Source: an uncultured Clostridia bacterium (GTDB lineage: Bacteria; Bacillota; Clostridia; Christensenellales; UBA1242). From it: a DNA stretch of 64,000 nucleotides. The notes under the pieces were generated by a model. It saw only the letters and a list, made by a program, of their open reading frames with translations, was not told the origin of the DNA and did no database searches. Shown in pieces: positions 18,358 to 28,405 of this stretch. The translations under genes and the position numbers were made by a program. The DNA lies in NCBI GenBank assembly GCA_944383405.1, contig CALWPL010000003.1:1-64000 (forward strand), given 5' to 3'. Positions within the stretch are counted from its first letter, which is position 1. The number at the start of each line of letters is the position of its first letter.

Positions 18358-19011
18358 TTACATTTCTGGTGAATAATCGTCTGAAAAATCTTTTTCAATT
18401 CCGTCGTAAAAGTCGCCTAAAATTTTATTTTGTCTTCTAAATGCTTCTCTTGTAGTATCGTATAATGAACTATTAAGTCTTTCGTCTTCAATGGAAATAG
18501 ATTCTATAAAATTTGATTGATTAACTTTGTAAGATGGAATCGCATATTCTTCTACTTCCACAAAGTCGTCATTTTCGTCTGAATAAAAGCCTTCATTATC
18601 TTCATATTGTTCTAAAAAATCTTTATCAAATGCAAATATTTCAAGCGCTCCTTTATGATGAGTTTCTTTATCAACTCCATATAAAATTTGGTCTTTGTCT
18701 TGAAAGTTCTTAAAGAAATGCATATATTTTCCTTCTTCTTCGTAATCGTGAGTGCTCAGAAATTGTTCATTCCATTCTGAACCTAGATTTTCCATGCTTT
18801 CTCCTTCTTCAAGGTCATAGATACTGTCAACTTCCTCTGGTAAACCCCATCTAAAAACAACAACCTTTTCATTTCCAAAATAATCATCTAGATAGTTTAC
18901 ATATTCTTCAAGAATTCTATCCTCAGAAATATTTTGATTTTTTCTTTCAAATTGGTCTAAGTATAACATAGGCTTTTTTTCTTTATTTTTTAAATTTTTA
19001 TCAACGCTCAT
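18358..19011 (-). CDS. Acidic protein of unknown function, 217 aa
   Basis: Not recognised. It is soluble, with no signal or membrane segment, and very rich in Asp and Glu, including clusters such as YDLEEGESMENL and SDENDDFVEVEE. Residues about 35-115 look like a mixed alpha/beta domain (VVVFRWGLPEEV, KYMHFFKNFQ). A frame start at 19047 exists, but AAGGAG lies 7 nt before the ATG at 19011. It is divergent from the DUF202 gene and transcribed alone. Confidence 0.6.
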   Translation of the reverse strand: MSVDKNLKNKEKKPMLYLDQFERKNQNISEDRILEEYVNYLDDYFGNEKVVVFRWGLPEEVDSIYDLEEGESMENLGSEWNEQFLSTHDYEEEGKYMHFFKNFQDKDQILYGVDKETHHKGALEIFAFDKDFLEQYEDNEGFYSDENDDFVEVEEYAIPSYKVNQSNFIESISIEDERLNSSLYDTTREAFRRQNKILGDFYDGIEKDFSDDYSPEM

Positions 19012-19112
19012 TTTAAACTCCTTTTTGTTTCTACTATTTTGCACCATTTTGACATAAAAATCAATAGTATATATAAAATTTTTTATTTATTTATAAAAAA
19101 TTAGTAAATAAT

Positions 19113-19153
19113 TTGACGCATTGCTTAATTATATGTATTATTTTACATATAAT
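19113..19153 (+). promoter_or_regulatory. Promoter with a perfect palindromic operator
   Basis: TTGACG (19113-19118) and TATTAT (19136-19141) are 17 bp apart. ATTATATGTA (19128-19137) and its exact complement TACATATAAT (19144-19153) form a 10-bp inverted repeat with a 6-bp spacer that covers the -10 box and the expected start. A dimeric repressor bound there would block the DUF202 gene. Confidence 0.6.
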
Positions 19154-19186
19154 ACTTTATTATATAAATATAAAAGAGGGAATAAA

Positions 19187-19519
19187 ATGACTCAGAAAGA
19201 AAAAGATAAACTAAAACTAGAAGCACTTAGAACCAGACTTTCCATTAGGCAAACTGCAATGTCGTGTGAAAGGTCTTTGCTTTCGTATATAAGAACCGCT
19301 TGCGTTTTTGTATCCCTTGCTTTTACTTATTTAAAGATAGCGTCTTATGATCAATTTGATGTTTTTGTAATCGTTATGTTTGCAATTGGTTTTTTCTTTT
19401 TGTTCTTTGGAGTTATTGAGTATGTAATTGCTAAAAGAAAGACCAAAGTAATAGGTCGACATGTCGATAGAGAGTTTTTAGATGTAAATGATAAATTCTT
19501 TGATGAAGATGACGAATAA
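19187..19519 (+). CDS. DUF202 membrane protein, 110 aa
   Basis: ERSLLSYIRTACVFVSLAF matches the ERTxLAWxRT signature of the DUF202 (YidH-type) family, small inner-membrane proteins of unknown function. Two membrane helices are visible at about 34-52 and 61-82. The C-terminal tail is strongly charged (KFFDEDDE). A frame start at 19121 would place the promoter inside the gene; GAGGG before the ATG at 19187 and the family length favour the later start. Confidence 0.82.
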   Translation: MTQKEKDKLKLEALRTRLSIRQTAMSCERSLLSYIRTACVFVSLAFTYLKIASYDQFDVFVIVMFAIGFFFLFFGVIEYVIAKRKTKVIGRHVDREFLDVNDKFFDEDDE

Positions 19520-19590
19520 TGAGATAAATTATTTTCTTATTTTACTATAATTTGCTGCATATTATTCAAAAAAAATTACAAAACAAGGCA

Positions 19591-19628
19591 AAAAATACGA
19601 ACACTCGGAAAGGTGTTCGTATTTTTTT
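19591..19628 (+). terminator. Terminator between the DUF202 gene and the rRNA promoter
   Basis: AATACGAACAC pairs with GTGTTCGTATT around a short loop, followed by seven T. It isolates the rRNA unit from the gene upstream, so no 16S transcript can run into it from this side. Confidence 0.8.
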
Positions 19629-19669
19629 AGTAAAAAAATAAAAAAAAAGAAAATTTTTAAAAAAAGTTA

Positions 19670-19698
19670 TTGACAGAGATTTGCCCCTGTGGTATTCT
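19670..19698 (+). promoter_or_regulatory. rRNA promoter for the 23S-5S unit
   Basis: Consensus TTGACA (19670-19675), 17-bp spacer, TATTCT (19693-19698), preceded by a long A/T-rich tract of the UP-element kind. The predicted start is near 19705, about 310 nt ahead of the 23S gene. Confidence 0.8.
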
Positions 19699-19704
19699 TG
19701 CATT

Positions 19705-20015
19705 GTCGCTAACGAAAAGTTAAGCGGCTGTGCTACGGCACAAAGAATAGTACCATCACAACTGCATATTTGAAGAGTAGACAAATATCGAGTTAAGTAT
19801 TTGCATTTGTCAAATATTTAAAACGCTAATTTAAACAAAAAGTTATCTACTAATTTTAGTAAATAGTTTTTTCGTTTAATCGTGTAATATGTATTTTCAA
19901 ATTAAATCAAACCGATTTGATGTAAATTCAATTACGCTGAGTAATAACAAGATATGTCAAGATAATCATAGACTTTTGAAAGTTTATTTCAAAGTGATGA
20001 GAATAGATCTTTTTA
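19705..20015 (+). other. 23S rRNA leader with left processing arm
   Basis: Untranslated leader. A hairpin with a UACG tetraloop lies at 19729-19742. The 26 nt at 19746-19771 pair with 22984-23009 after the 23S gene, with a single G-U wobble, giving the RNase III-type stalk that brackets the 23S precursor. A weaker hairpin at 19843-19866 is followed by six T (19867-19872) and could act as an attenuator. No reading frame here looks real. Confidence 0.75.
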
Positions 20016-22937
<2,922 letters not shown>

Positions 22938-22983
22938 AGTATATCTTGATAAAGTTGATATTACTACTTTCGTCTATTATATT

Positions 22984-23009
22984 AAATATGCAGTTGTGAT
23001 GGTGCTATT
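22984..23009 (+). other. Right arm of the 23S processing stem
   Basis: Complement of 19746-19771 over 26 nt with one G-U pair. Between it and the 5S gene lies a further self-complementary stretch (about 23016-23034). Confidence 0.8.
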
Positions 23010-23043
23010 TTTACCTTCCTTTTTTAAAAAGGAAAAAATTTAC

Positions 23044-23072
23044 TTGATTATTTCTGTTAATTCAGTTATAAT
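23044..23072 (+). promoter_or_regulatory. Putative independent promoter for 5S rRNA
   Basis: TTGATT (23044-23049), 17-bp spacer, consensus TATAAT (23067-23072). The predicted start, 6-7 nt later, coincides with the mature 5S 5' end. It may supplement read-through from 23S, as no terminator separates them. Confidence 0.45.
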
Positions 23073-23075
23073 ACC

Positions 23076-23198
23076 AGTGATGGTGAAGATAGAGAGAAGG
23101 ATCCACCCGTTATCATTCCGAACACGGAAGTTAAGCTTCTCATCGCCGAAGATACTTGGCTGGACACGGCCCGGGAAATCAGGACATTGCCATCGCAT
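23076..23198 (+). rRNA. rrf: 5S ribosomal RNA
   Basis: CCGAACACGGAAGTTAAGC is the conserved 5S core, and CACCCGTTATCATTCC precedes it. The ends pair through GTGATGGTG (23077-23085) and TGCCATCGC (23188-23196), allowing wobbles, so the boundaries are good to a few bases. Confidence 0.92.
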
Positions 23199-23205
23199 CA
23201 TTGAA

Positions 23206-23229
23206 GGCACCGCATGAGGTGTCTTTTTT
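23206..23229 (+). terminator. Terminator of the 23S-5S unit
   Basis: GGCACC pairs with GGTGTC (with wobbles) around GCATGA, followed by six T. Confidence 0.75.
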
Positions 23230-23325
23230 GTTTATTAATAAAGTAAATTTTATATTTTATTATGTAATTTAATTATATTGCTTTTGGATTCTTTTTTTAT
23301 TATACTTTATCATATAGGGGATAGT

Positions 23326-24345
23326 ATGAAAAAAACTTTAAAAATAATAAAAAAATTTCAAGATATTAGGTCTCATATATGGAATAAATTTGAAGAAAAT
23401 GAACCTATTTATCAAACCCCAGCACTTGATATGATAGTTACCTTGACCTTCAATAAAAAAACAAGGTGGACTGATAAAAAACTTCCAGATATCATTTTAA
23501 AATATGGTAAATTCCCACCGTTAGATATTGAAAAGCTGCACAAGCAGGGATTGACAGGCGAAGGAGTAAATGTAGCTATAATTGACCAGCCCCTTGCTTT
23601 AAACCATCCAGAATATAAAGGAAAAGTAGTGAGCTATAAAACTTTTGCCCCAGATGGATACCAACTTGAAAAAAGTAGTATGCATGGACCCGCTGTTGCA
23701 AGTTTACTTGTCGGAGAAGAATTGGGTACCGCACCAAAAGCCAACCTTTATTACTATGCTTTTCCGGCATGGCTAAAAGATTGTTTATACGCAGCTCATG
23801 CTCTTGAAGATATAATAAAAATAAATAAAACATTTGATGATAAACATAAAATTAAATTTGTTTCCGTTTCAGCCGCTTTTTCTGGTGTTGGCAGTTTTTT
23901 TGAAAAAAACCTTGACGCATGGGATAAAGCGTTTGCTCATGCTGTAAAAGAAGGGATATGTGTTATAGATTGTTCAGGAGAGCATGGCTTTATTGGACCT
24001 GGGTATGTTGATTTTGTTGATAACTCTTTTAAATATGGTTTTCCTGATAGCTATGAAAATAAGCCTACCAACTATGTGCATGTCCCAAATTCTTTGAGAA
24101 CTGTGGCAGAGAGTTATGACAATGAATATTTTTCGTATGCTTATTATGGTAAAGGTGGATTGAGTTGGGGTATCCCTTATGCAACTGGAATTTTGTGTTT
24201 AGGACAGCAGTTAAATCCAAATCTTTCAGCAAAAGAATTAAAGAAAATCTTTATTAAAACTGCAAAGAAGAACAAGAATGTGGTAAATCCAGAAGGCTTT
24301 ATTGAAAGTGTAAGAGATGTATTAAAAAGAACAAGTAAAATTTAA
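23326..24345 (+). CDS. Cytoplasmic subtilase-like (S8) protein with altered oxyanion residue, 339 aa
   Basis: Subtilisin fold motifs are in order: VNVAIIDQPL (Asp87), HGPAVASLLVG (His120), and GLSWGIPYATG (Ser280) in place of the usual GTSMATPHVAG. The block that normally reads AAGN, whose Asn forms the oxyanion hole, reads CSGEHG here, so Glu219 takes its place. There is no signal peptide and almost no propeptide, so the protein probably stays in the cell. AGGGG lies 6 nt before the ATG at 23326; the frame is open back to 23278 without a ribosome site. It stands alone after the rRNA unit. It may be a protease with unusual chemistry or a non-catalytic relative. Confidence 0.8.
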   Translation: MKKTLKIIKKFQDIRSHIWNKFEENEPIYQTPALDMIVTLTFNKKTRWTDKKLPDIILKYGKFPPLDIEKLHKQGLTGEGVNVAIIDQPLALNHPEYKGKVVSYKTFAPDGYQLEKSSMHGPAVASLLVGEELGTAPKANLYYYAFPAWLKDCLYAAHALEDIIKINKTFDDKHKIKFVSVSAAFSGVGSFFEKNLDAWDKAFAHAVKEGICVIDCSGEHGFIGPGYVDFVDNSFKYGFPDSYENKPTNYVHVPNSLRTVAESYDNEYFSYAYYGKGGLSWGIPYATGILCLGQQLNPNLSAKELKKIFIKTAKKNKNVVNPEGFIESVRDVLKRTSKI

Positions 24346-24464
24346 TACTTTTTAATAAAAATGTGCAGAAATTTTGGTAGAATTATATAATTTGATATAA
24401 TATTCAAATTTGCTATAAAATTAATAATAATATCAAAAAAATAACTCTGTAAATATAATGTTAT

Positions 24465-24605
24465 ATGACCGCTGATGAAATTAATGTATTGGCTGTTAGT
24501 ATTGCCAAGGCACTTAAATGCAAATTAACCAAGAAAGAACTTCTTGAAGTTTGTACTTTGCTTAGTCAAATAGTGTGTAATATAGGTACATATTTTAAGA
24601 GTTAA
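24465..24605 (+). CDS. Small protein of unknown function, 46 aa
   Basis: The frame begins MTADEINVLAVSIAKAL and continues with KLTKKELLEVCTLLSQI, an amphipathic two-helix pattern that looks like a real small protein rather than noise. It resembles, from memory, a family of short uncharacterised proteins in gut Bacillota. TATAAT at 24454-24459 ends 5 nt before the ATG and there is no ribosome site, so it may be read from a leaderless mRNA, though the -35 is poor. It overlaps the next, convergent gene by 4 nt. Confidence 0.5.
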   Translation: MTADEINVLAVSIAKALKCKLTKKELLEVCTLLSQIVCNIGTYFKS

Positions 24606-24793
24606 AACTTATAATTTTTAAGAATTTTAAGGTAATATTCCCATTTTTCTTTCCTTATTGGCATGGGACGATTTGATCTAAAAAATAAAACTAGTGCGGG
24701 AGAAATATTATTCCATTTATCAACAAATTTGTAATCAATCAAATCTTTTTCGTTAATTAATTTTTTTATTTTTGCATGATAGTTAAAGTACAT
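24602..24793 (-). CDS. Small protein of unknown function, 63 aa
   Basis: Begins MYFNYHAKIKKLINEKDL and later has NISPALVLFF and PMPIRKEKWEYYL. The composition is protein-like, with few rare or repeated residues, and the tail-to-tail 4-nt overlap with the 46-aa gene resembles that of real convergent pairs elsewhere in the window (11344-11347). No ribosome site is evident before its ATG. I believe similar short proteins exist in related bacteria but cannot name the family. Confidence 0.45.
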   Translation of the reverse strand: MYFNYHAKIKKLINEKDLIDYKFVDKWNNISPALVLFFRSNRPMPIRKEKWEYYLKILKNYKF

Positions 24794-25139
24794 AAACTTA
24801 GTTTGTATTTATAAATTCTTAATATTCATTAAAATTAATTAAAAATATTAAGTTTATATTGTATTATTTTATAATTTGTGCTAAAATGAACTTATATATA
24901 AGTAGTAAAAATTAAGTTTATTTTAAAAGTAATAAAAATTAGTTGGATAGAAAAATTGAATTTTTAAGCTTTGTTTGAAAGTAAGATTATAATTGTAAAA
25001 TAAAAGAAAATGTTTTAAAGAAAATAGTTATAAATAAAAAGCAAATAAAATATAAAAATAATACTAAATTTATTTTTATTTTTCTTTAAAAAGAATATAA
25101 TATTACTAAGAGAAAATAAGGGAATAAGGAGGTGCAAAA
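24794..25139. other. AT-rich intergenic region
   Basis: No gene or RNA is visible. A TATAAT at 25096-25101 lies about 40 nt before the start of the next gene and may be its -10 box; the -35 is unclear. The strong AAGGAGGTG ribosome site at 25127-25135 belongs to that gene. Confidence 0.5.
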
Positions 25140-27191
25140 TTGAAGAAGAGAGCAAAGATTTGTTTTTATATATTTGTTGTTTGTGCTTTTTTAGCCCTTG
25201 GTATTTTAGGATACTATGTATTTAATGTTGGCAATGACAATGTAATGGTTGGATCTAGAAAATTTGTAACCTTTAATGCAATTAGAAATGCTGCATCATA
25301 TTCGGTTACAGTTTCAGATTCTTTGGGTGAAAGTGGAGAAGCTCAATATGTCGTTGAGAAAGAGCAGATAAATAATAAGAATTCTTATCAATATAATGTT
25401 GATGTTTATATTAATGATTATATGGTTGCAGAAGAAAGTTATTTACAAGAGATAACAGGTGAAGATAAGGGAAAAGGAACAATTGATTGCAATATAAAGA
25501 ATTATACTATCAATTATTATGGCAATGACATAAATAATGATCAGTCAGAAAATGCGGGATCTGGAACTAGATTAACATATATTGATCAAACCTTAGAAGA
25601 TGTGGATAGTAATATTTTTTGTATTGTTGTAAGTGAATATTTTGGTTCTCTTTTTGATGAAGATGGAAAGTATTATATTAGTTGTACGCCTCTTGATGAA
25701 AATGGTGATCCTATTATAGATGAAACAAGTGGAGAAAATATTATTGAAGAAGTTGAGTTCGAATATATTGCATACTATGAACAAGATTTTGAAAGAAAAG
25801 GTGAATTTTATTATGATGGTGAATGGTATGATTATGTAATAGAAGATGTTGATGAACTTAATGCTATTGTTTCGTATGTTATTCTTTATAGGGAAGCACA
25901 GGATAGTTTCTCATTTTATATCAAAACCGACGAGATAAACGAGGGAAATATTAATGGATTAGTTATAAATGCAATTAATAACTATCCAGAGTATGATGCT
26001 CTTGAAGAGAAACCTGTTTATGCAACTATGGAAGATAATGTTTGTATTCTTAATGATTTTGAATATTATCTTGATGAAAATTTTACAAAGACATATCTGG
26101 ATCTTCAAGAAGAAGATGAAGCAGTTTATAGTAAAGCGTTAAATTCTTTACAAAAAATAGATGCAAATTACTTGCCAGAATATATTAAAATAGACAATGA
26201 AACAAGGGGAAGAACCTTTTATATTGATAGTGTAAAAGATGAAGTCGTAGTATATAATACAGAACAACTTTTTATGGTTGTTCAAAGTGGTGCAAGACCA
26301 ATATTTATTGAAGGGAAAAGTGATATTGCAAAATTAGTTTATGATAACGCTCTTCAAATTTTACGAAAAATTAATAATAGTGATGATTTAACTGATTATG
26401 AAAAAGCATTAAATATTTACAGATATATAACTGCAAATGTTATTTATGACCATGTAACTTATTCGTTTATGGACCTTAAAGGTGATTTTACAATTAAAAG
26501 CTTTGGGGATTATAGTTGTTTTTATTTAGAAGGCGTTTTTTATGATTTTGATGGCCTTGAAAATCAATATGCAGTGTGTGATGGACTTGCTAAGGCGTAT
26601 TCTCTTTTATGTAATATTGAAGGAATAGAATGCTTTAAGGTAAATGGGGAAATTATAGGTCAAGGCAATCATGCGTGGAATAAAATCTATTTAGACGATG
26701 AAAAATATAATGCTTATGGATGGTTTTATGTTGATACAACATGGGGGGAAGGGGTATATTATACTGATGGCGATTATTATCAAATATTGACTCACACATA
26801 TTTTCTTTTTAGCCAAGATGACAGTGAACGAATTATAAATTATCCAAAAAATACTGAAAGTGAATTGCCTTCTAATGATTATAATTATTATGCAAATACG
26901 AAATATAATTATAACGGAGAAGAAATTGATTGTTATATTGAAAGTGATCAAGAATTGATTAATATACTAAATTATGCGGATAGTCAAGTTACTTTTAATG
27001 GAGATTCTAAGGTTGTAGAATTATTATTTGATAAAAAATATTTTAATACTCCAAACAATTTAATAAAAGACATATTAAATAGAGTTATTTATCAATATTT
27101 ATATAGAGAGATTGGGATAAACAATAGTTTTGAATATATTAGTTTACTGACAGTTGATAATCCGGTTGTTATATTTAGATTTTATAAATAA
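25140..27191 (+). CDS. Membrane-anchored transglutaminase-like protein, 683 aa
   Basis: Starts with TTG behind a near-perfect AAGGAGGTG. One hydrophobic helix (about 7-29) anchors or exports it. The C-terminal half contains a transglutaminase-like core with the Cys-His-Asp triad: YAVCDGLAKAYSLLC (Cys480), NHAWNKI (His511) and FYVDTTWG (Asp532). In bacteria such domains usually act as cysteine peptidases or cross-linking enzymes at the cell surface. The N-terminal 350 residues are acidic and unassigned. It is a single gene facing glf across a shared terminator. The substrate is unknown. Confidence 0.82.
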   Translation: MKKRAKICFYIFVVCAFLALGILGYYVFNVGNDNVMVGSRKFVTFNAIRNAASYSVTVSDSLGESGEAQYVVEKEQINNKNSYQYNVDVYINDYMVAEESYLQEITGEDKGKGTIDCNIKNYTINYYGNDINNDQSENAGSGTRLTYIDQTLEDVDSNIFCIVVSEYFGSLFDEDGKYYISCTPLDENGDPIIDETSGENIIEEVEFEYIAYYEQDFERKGEFYYDGEWYDYVIEDVDELNAIVSYVILYREAQDSFSFYIKTDEINEGNINGLVINAINNYPEYDALEEKPVYATMEDNVCILNDFEYYLDENFTKTYLDLQEEDEAVYSKALNSLQKIDANYLPEYIKIDNETRGRTFYIDSVKDEVVVYNTEQLFMVVQSGARPIFIEGKSDIAKLVYDNALQILRKINNSDDLTDYEKALNIYRYITANVIYDHVTYSFMDLKGDFTIKSFGDYSCFYLEGVFYDFDGLENQYAVCDGLAKAYSLLCNIEGIECFKVNGEIIGQGNHAWNKIYLDDEKYNAYGWFYVDTTWGEGVYYTDGDYYQILTHTYFLFSQDDSERIINYPKNTESELPSNDYNYYANTKYNYNGEEIDCYIESDQELINILNYADSQVTFNGDSKVVELLFDKKYFNTPNNLIKDILNRVIYQYLYREIGINNSFEYISLLTVDNPVVIFRFYK

Positions 27192-27208
27192 TCAATTAAA
27201 ATAAAAAA

Positions 27209-27237
27209 TCCTTTAATTTATTAAAGGACTTTTTTTG
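27209..27237. terminator. Bidirectional terminator between convergent genes
   Basis: TCCTTTAA (27209-27216) pairs with TTAAAGGA (27221-27228), with A-runs on one side and seven T on the other, so it serves both the transglutaminase gene and glf. Confidence 0.7.
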
Positions 27238-27242
27238 TATTA

Positions 27243-28343
27243 CTATAATTCCTGTTTACAAAAGTCAAGAGCTGCTTGTATTGTATCATCCATATCAAAA
27301 TATTTATACATTCCTAACCTCCCACCAAAGATTACATTTTTCTCCTTATCAGCAAGCTTTTTGTACTCGTCATAAAGTTTGTTGTTTTTCTCATCATTAA
27401 CAGAATAGTATGGTTCGTCTCCGTCTTGCCATGTTTTTGGATATTCTTTTGTAATTATTGTCTTTGGTTGATGCCCAAATTCAAAATGTTTATGTTCAAT
27501 TATTCTGGTATATGGAATTTCATATTCTGTATAATTAACAACTGCATTACCTTGATAGTTTTCTACATTTAATGTCTCTGTTTCAAATTTTAAGCTCCTG
27601 TATTCGAGCTTGCCAAATTTGCAATTAAAGAATTCATCAATCATACCTGTATATATTATTTTATCTGCTATCTCATTTAATTCTTCTTTGTGTTCAAGAT
27701 AATTCGTGTTGAGTTTTACGGTTGCTTTTTCAAGCATCTTCTTACATATTTGAGTATATCCACCAATTGGAATACCTTGGAATCTATCATTAAAGTAATT
27801 GTTATCGTAAGTAAATCTAACTGGGAGTCTTCTTATAATGAATGAAGGAAGTTCAGTTGCTCGTCTACCCCATTGTTTTTCGGTATACCCTTTGACTAAT
27901 TTTTCATAAATGTCTTTTCCTACAAGAGAAAGTGCCTGTTCTTCAAGATTTTTAGGAGTCGTTGTTGCATACTCCTTTTTTTGTTTTTCAATCATATCTT
28001 TTGCTTCTTGTGGAGTAAAAATATTCCACATTTTTGAAAATGTATTCATATTGAATGGTAAATTGTAAACCTCATTTTTGTATCTTGCAATAGGAGAGTT
28101 TATGTAATTATTAAAATCTGCAAATGTATTTACATAATTCCATATTTCCTTATTTGATGTATGGAATATGTGTGCTCCGTATTTATGTACATTAATATCT
28201 TCTTTATTTTCTGTGTAAATGTTTCCTGCAATGTGGTTTCTTTTATCTATCACAAGGCATTTTTTTCCTTTTTTTCCCGCTTCATAAGCAAAAACACATC
28301 CAAATAATCCTGCTCCAACAATGAGATAATCATATTTTTTCAT
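27243..28343 (-). CDS. glf: UDP-galactopyranose mutase
   Basis: Flavoenzyme that converts UDP-galactopyranose to UDP-galactofuranose for surface glycans. The FAD-binding start YDYLIVGAGLFGCVFAYE is clear. HKYGAHIFHTSN, YTEKQWGRRATELP and the C-terminal FGGRLGMYKYFDMDDTI are family signatures, and the arginine in the last of these is a known substrate contact. The length (366) is normal. AGGAGG precedes the ATG. It lies after rmuC and the VanW gene on the same strand, but a 62-nt gap leaves room for its own promoter. It implies galactofuranose in the cell envelope. Confidence 0.96.
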   Translation of the reverse strand: MKKYDYLIVGAGLFGCVFAYEAGKKGKKCLVIDKRNHIAGNIYTENKEDINVHKYGAHIFHTSNKEIWNYVNTFADFNNYINSPIARYKNEVYNLPFNMNTFSKMWNIFTPQEAKDMIEKQKKEYATTTPKNLEEQALSLVGKDIYEKLVKGYTEKQWGRRATELPSFIIRRLPVRFTYDNNYFNDRFQGIPIGGYTQICKKMLEKATVKLNTNYLEHKEELNEIADKIIYTGMIDEFFNCKFGKLEYRSLKFETETLNVENYQGNAVVNYTEYEIPYTRIIEHKHFEFGHQPKTIITKEYPKTWQDGDEPYYSVNDEKNNKLYDEYKKLADKEKNVIFGGRLGMYKYFDMDDTIQAALDFCKQEL

Positions 28344-28405
28344 TTTTATTTCCTCCTATAATTTCTTATAGTATAAGGGGTAAATAAGAAGTTTGTCAAA
28401 AGGTT

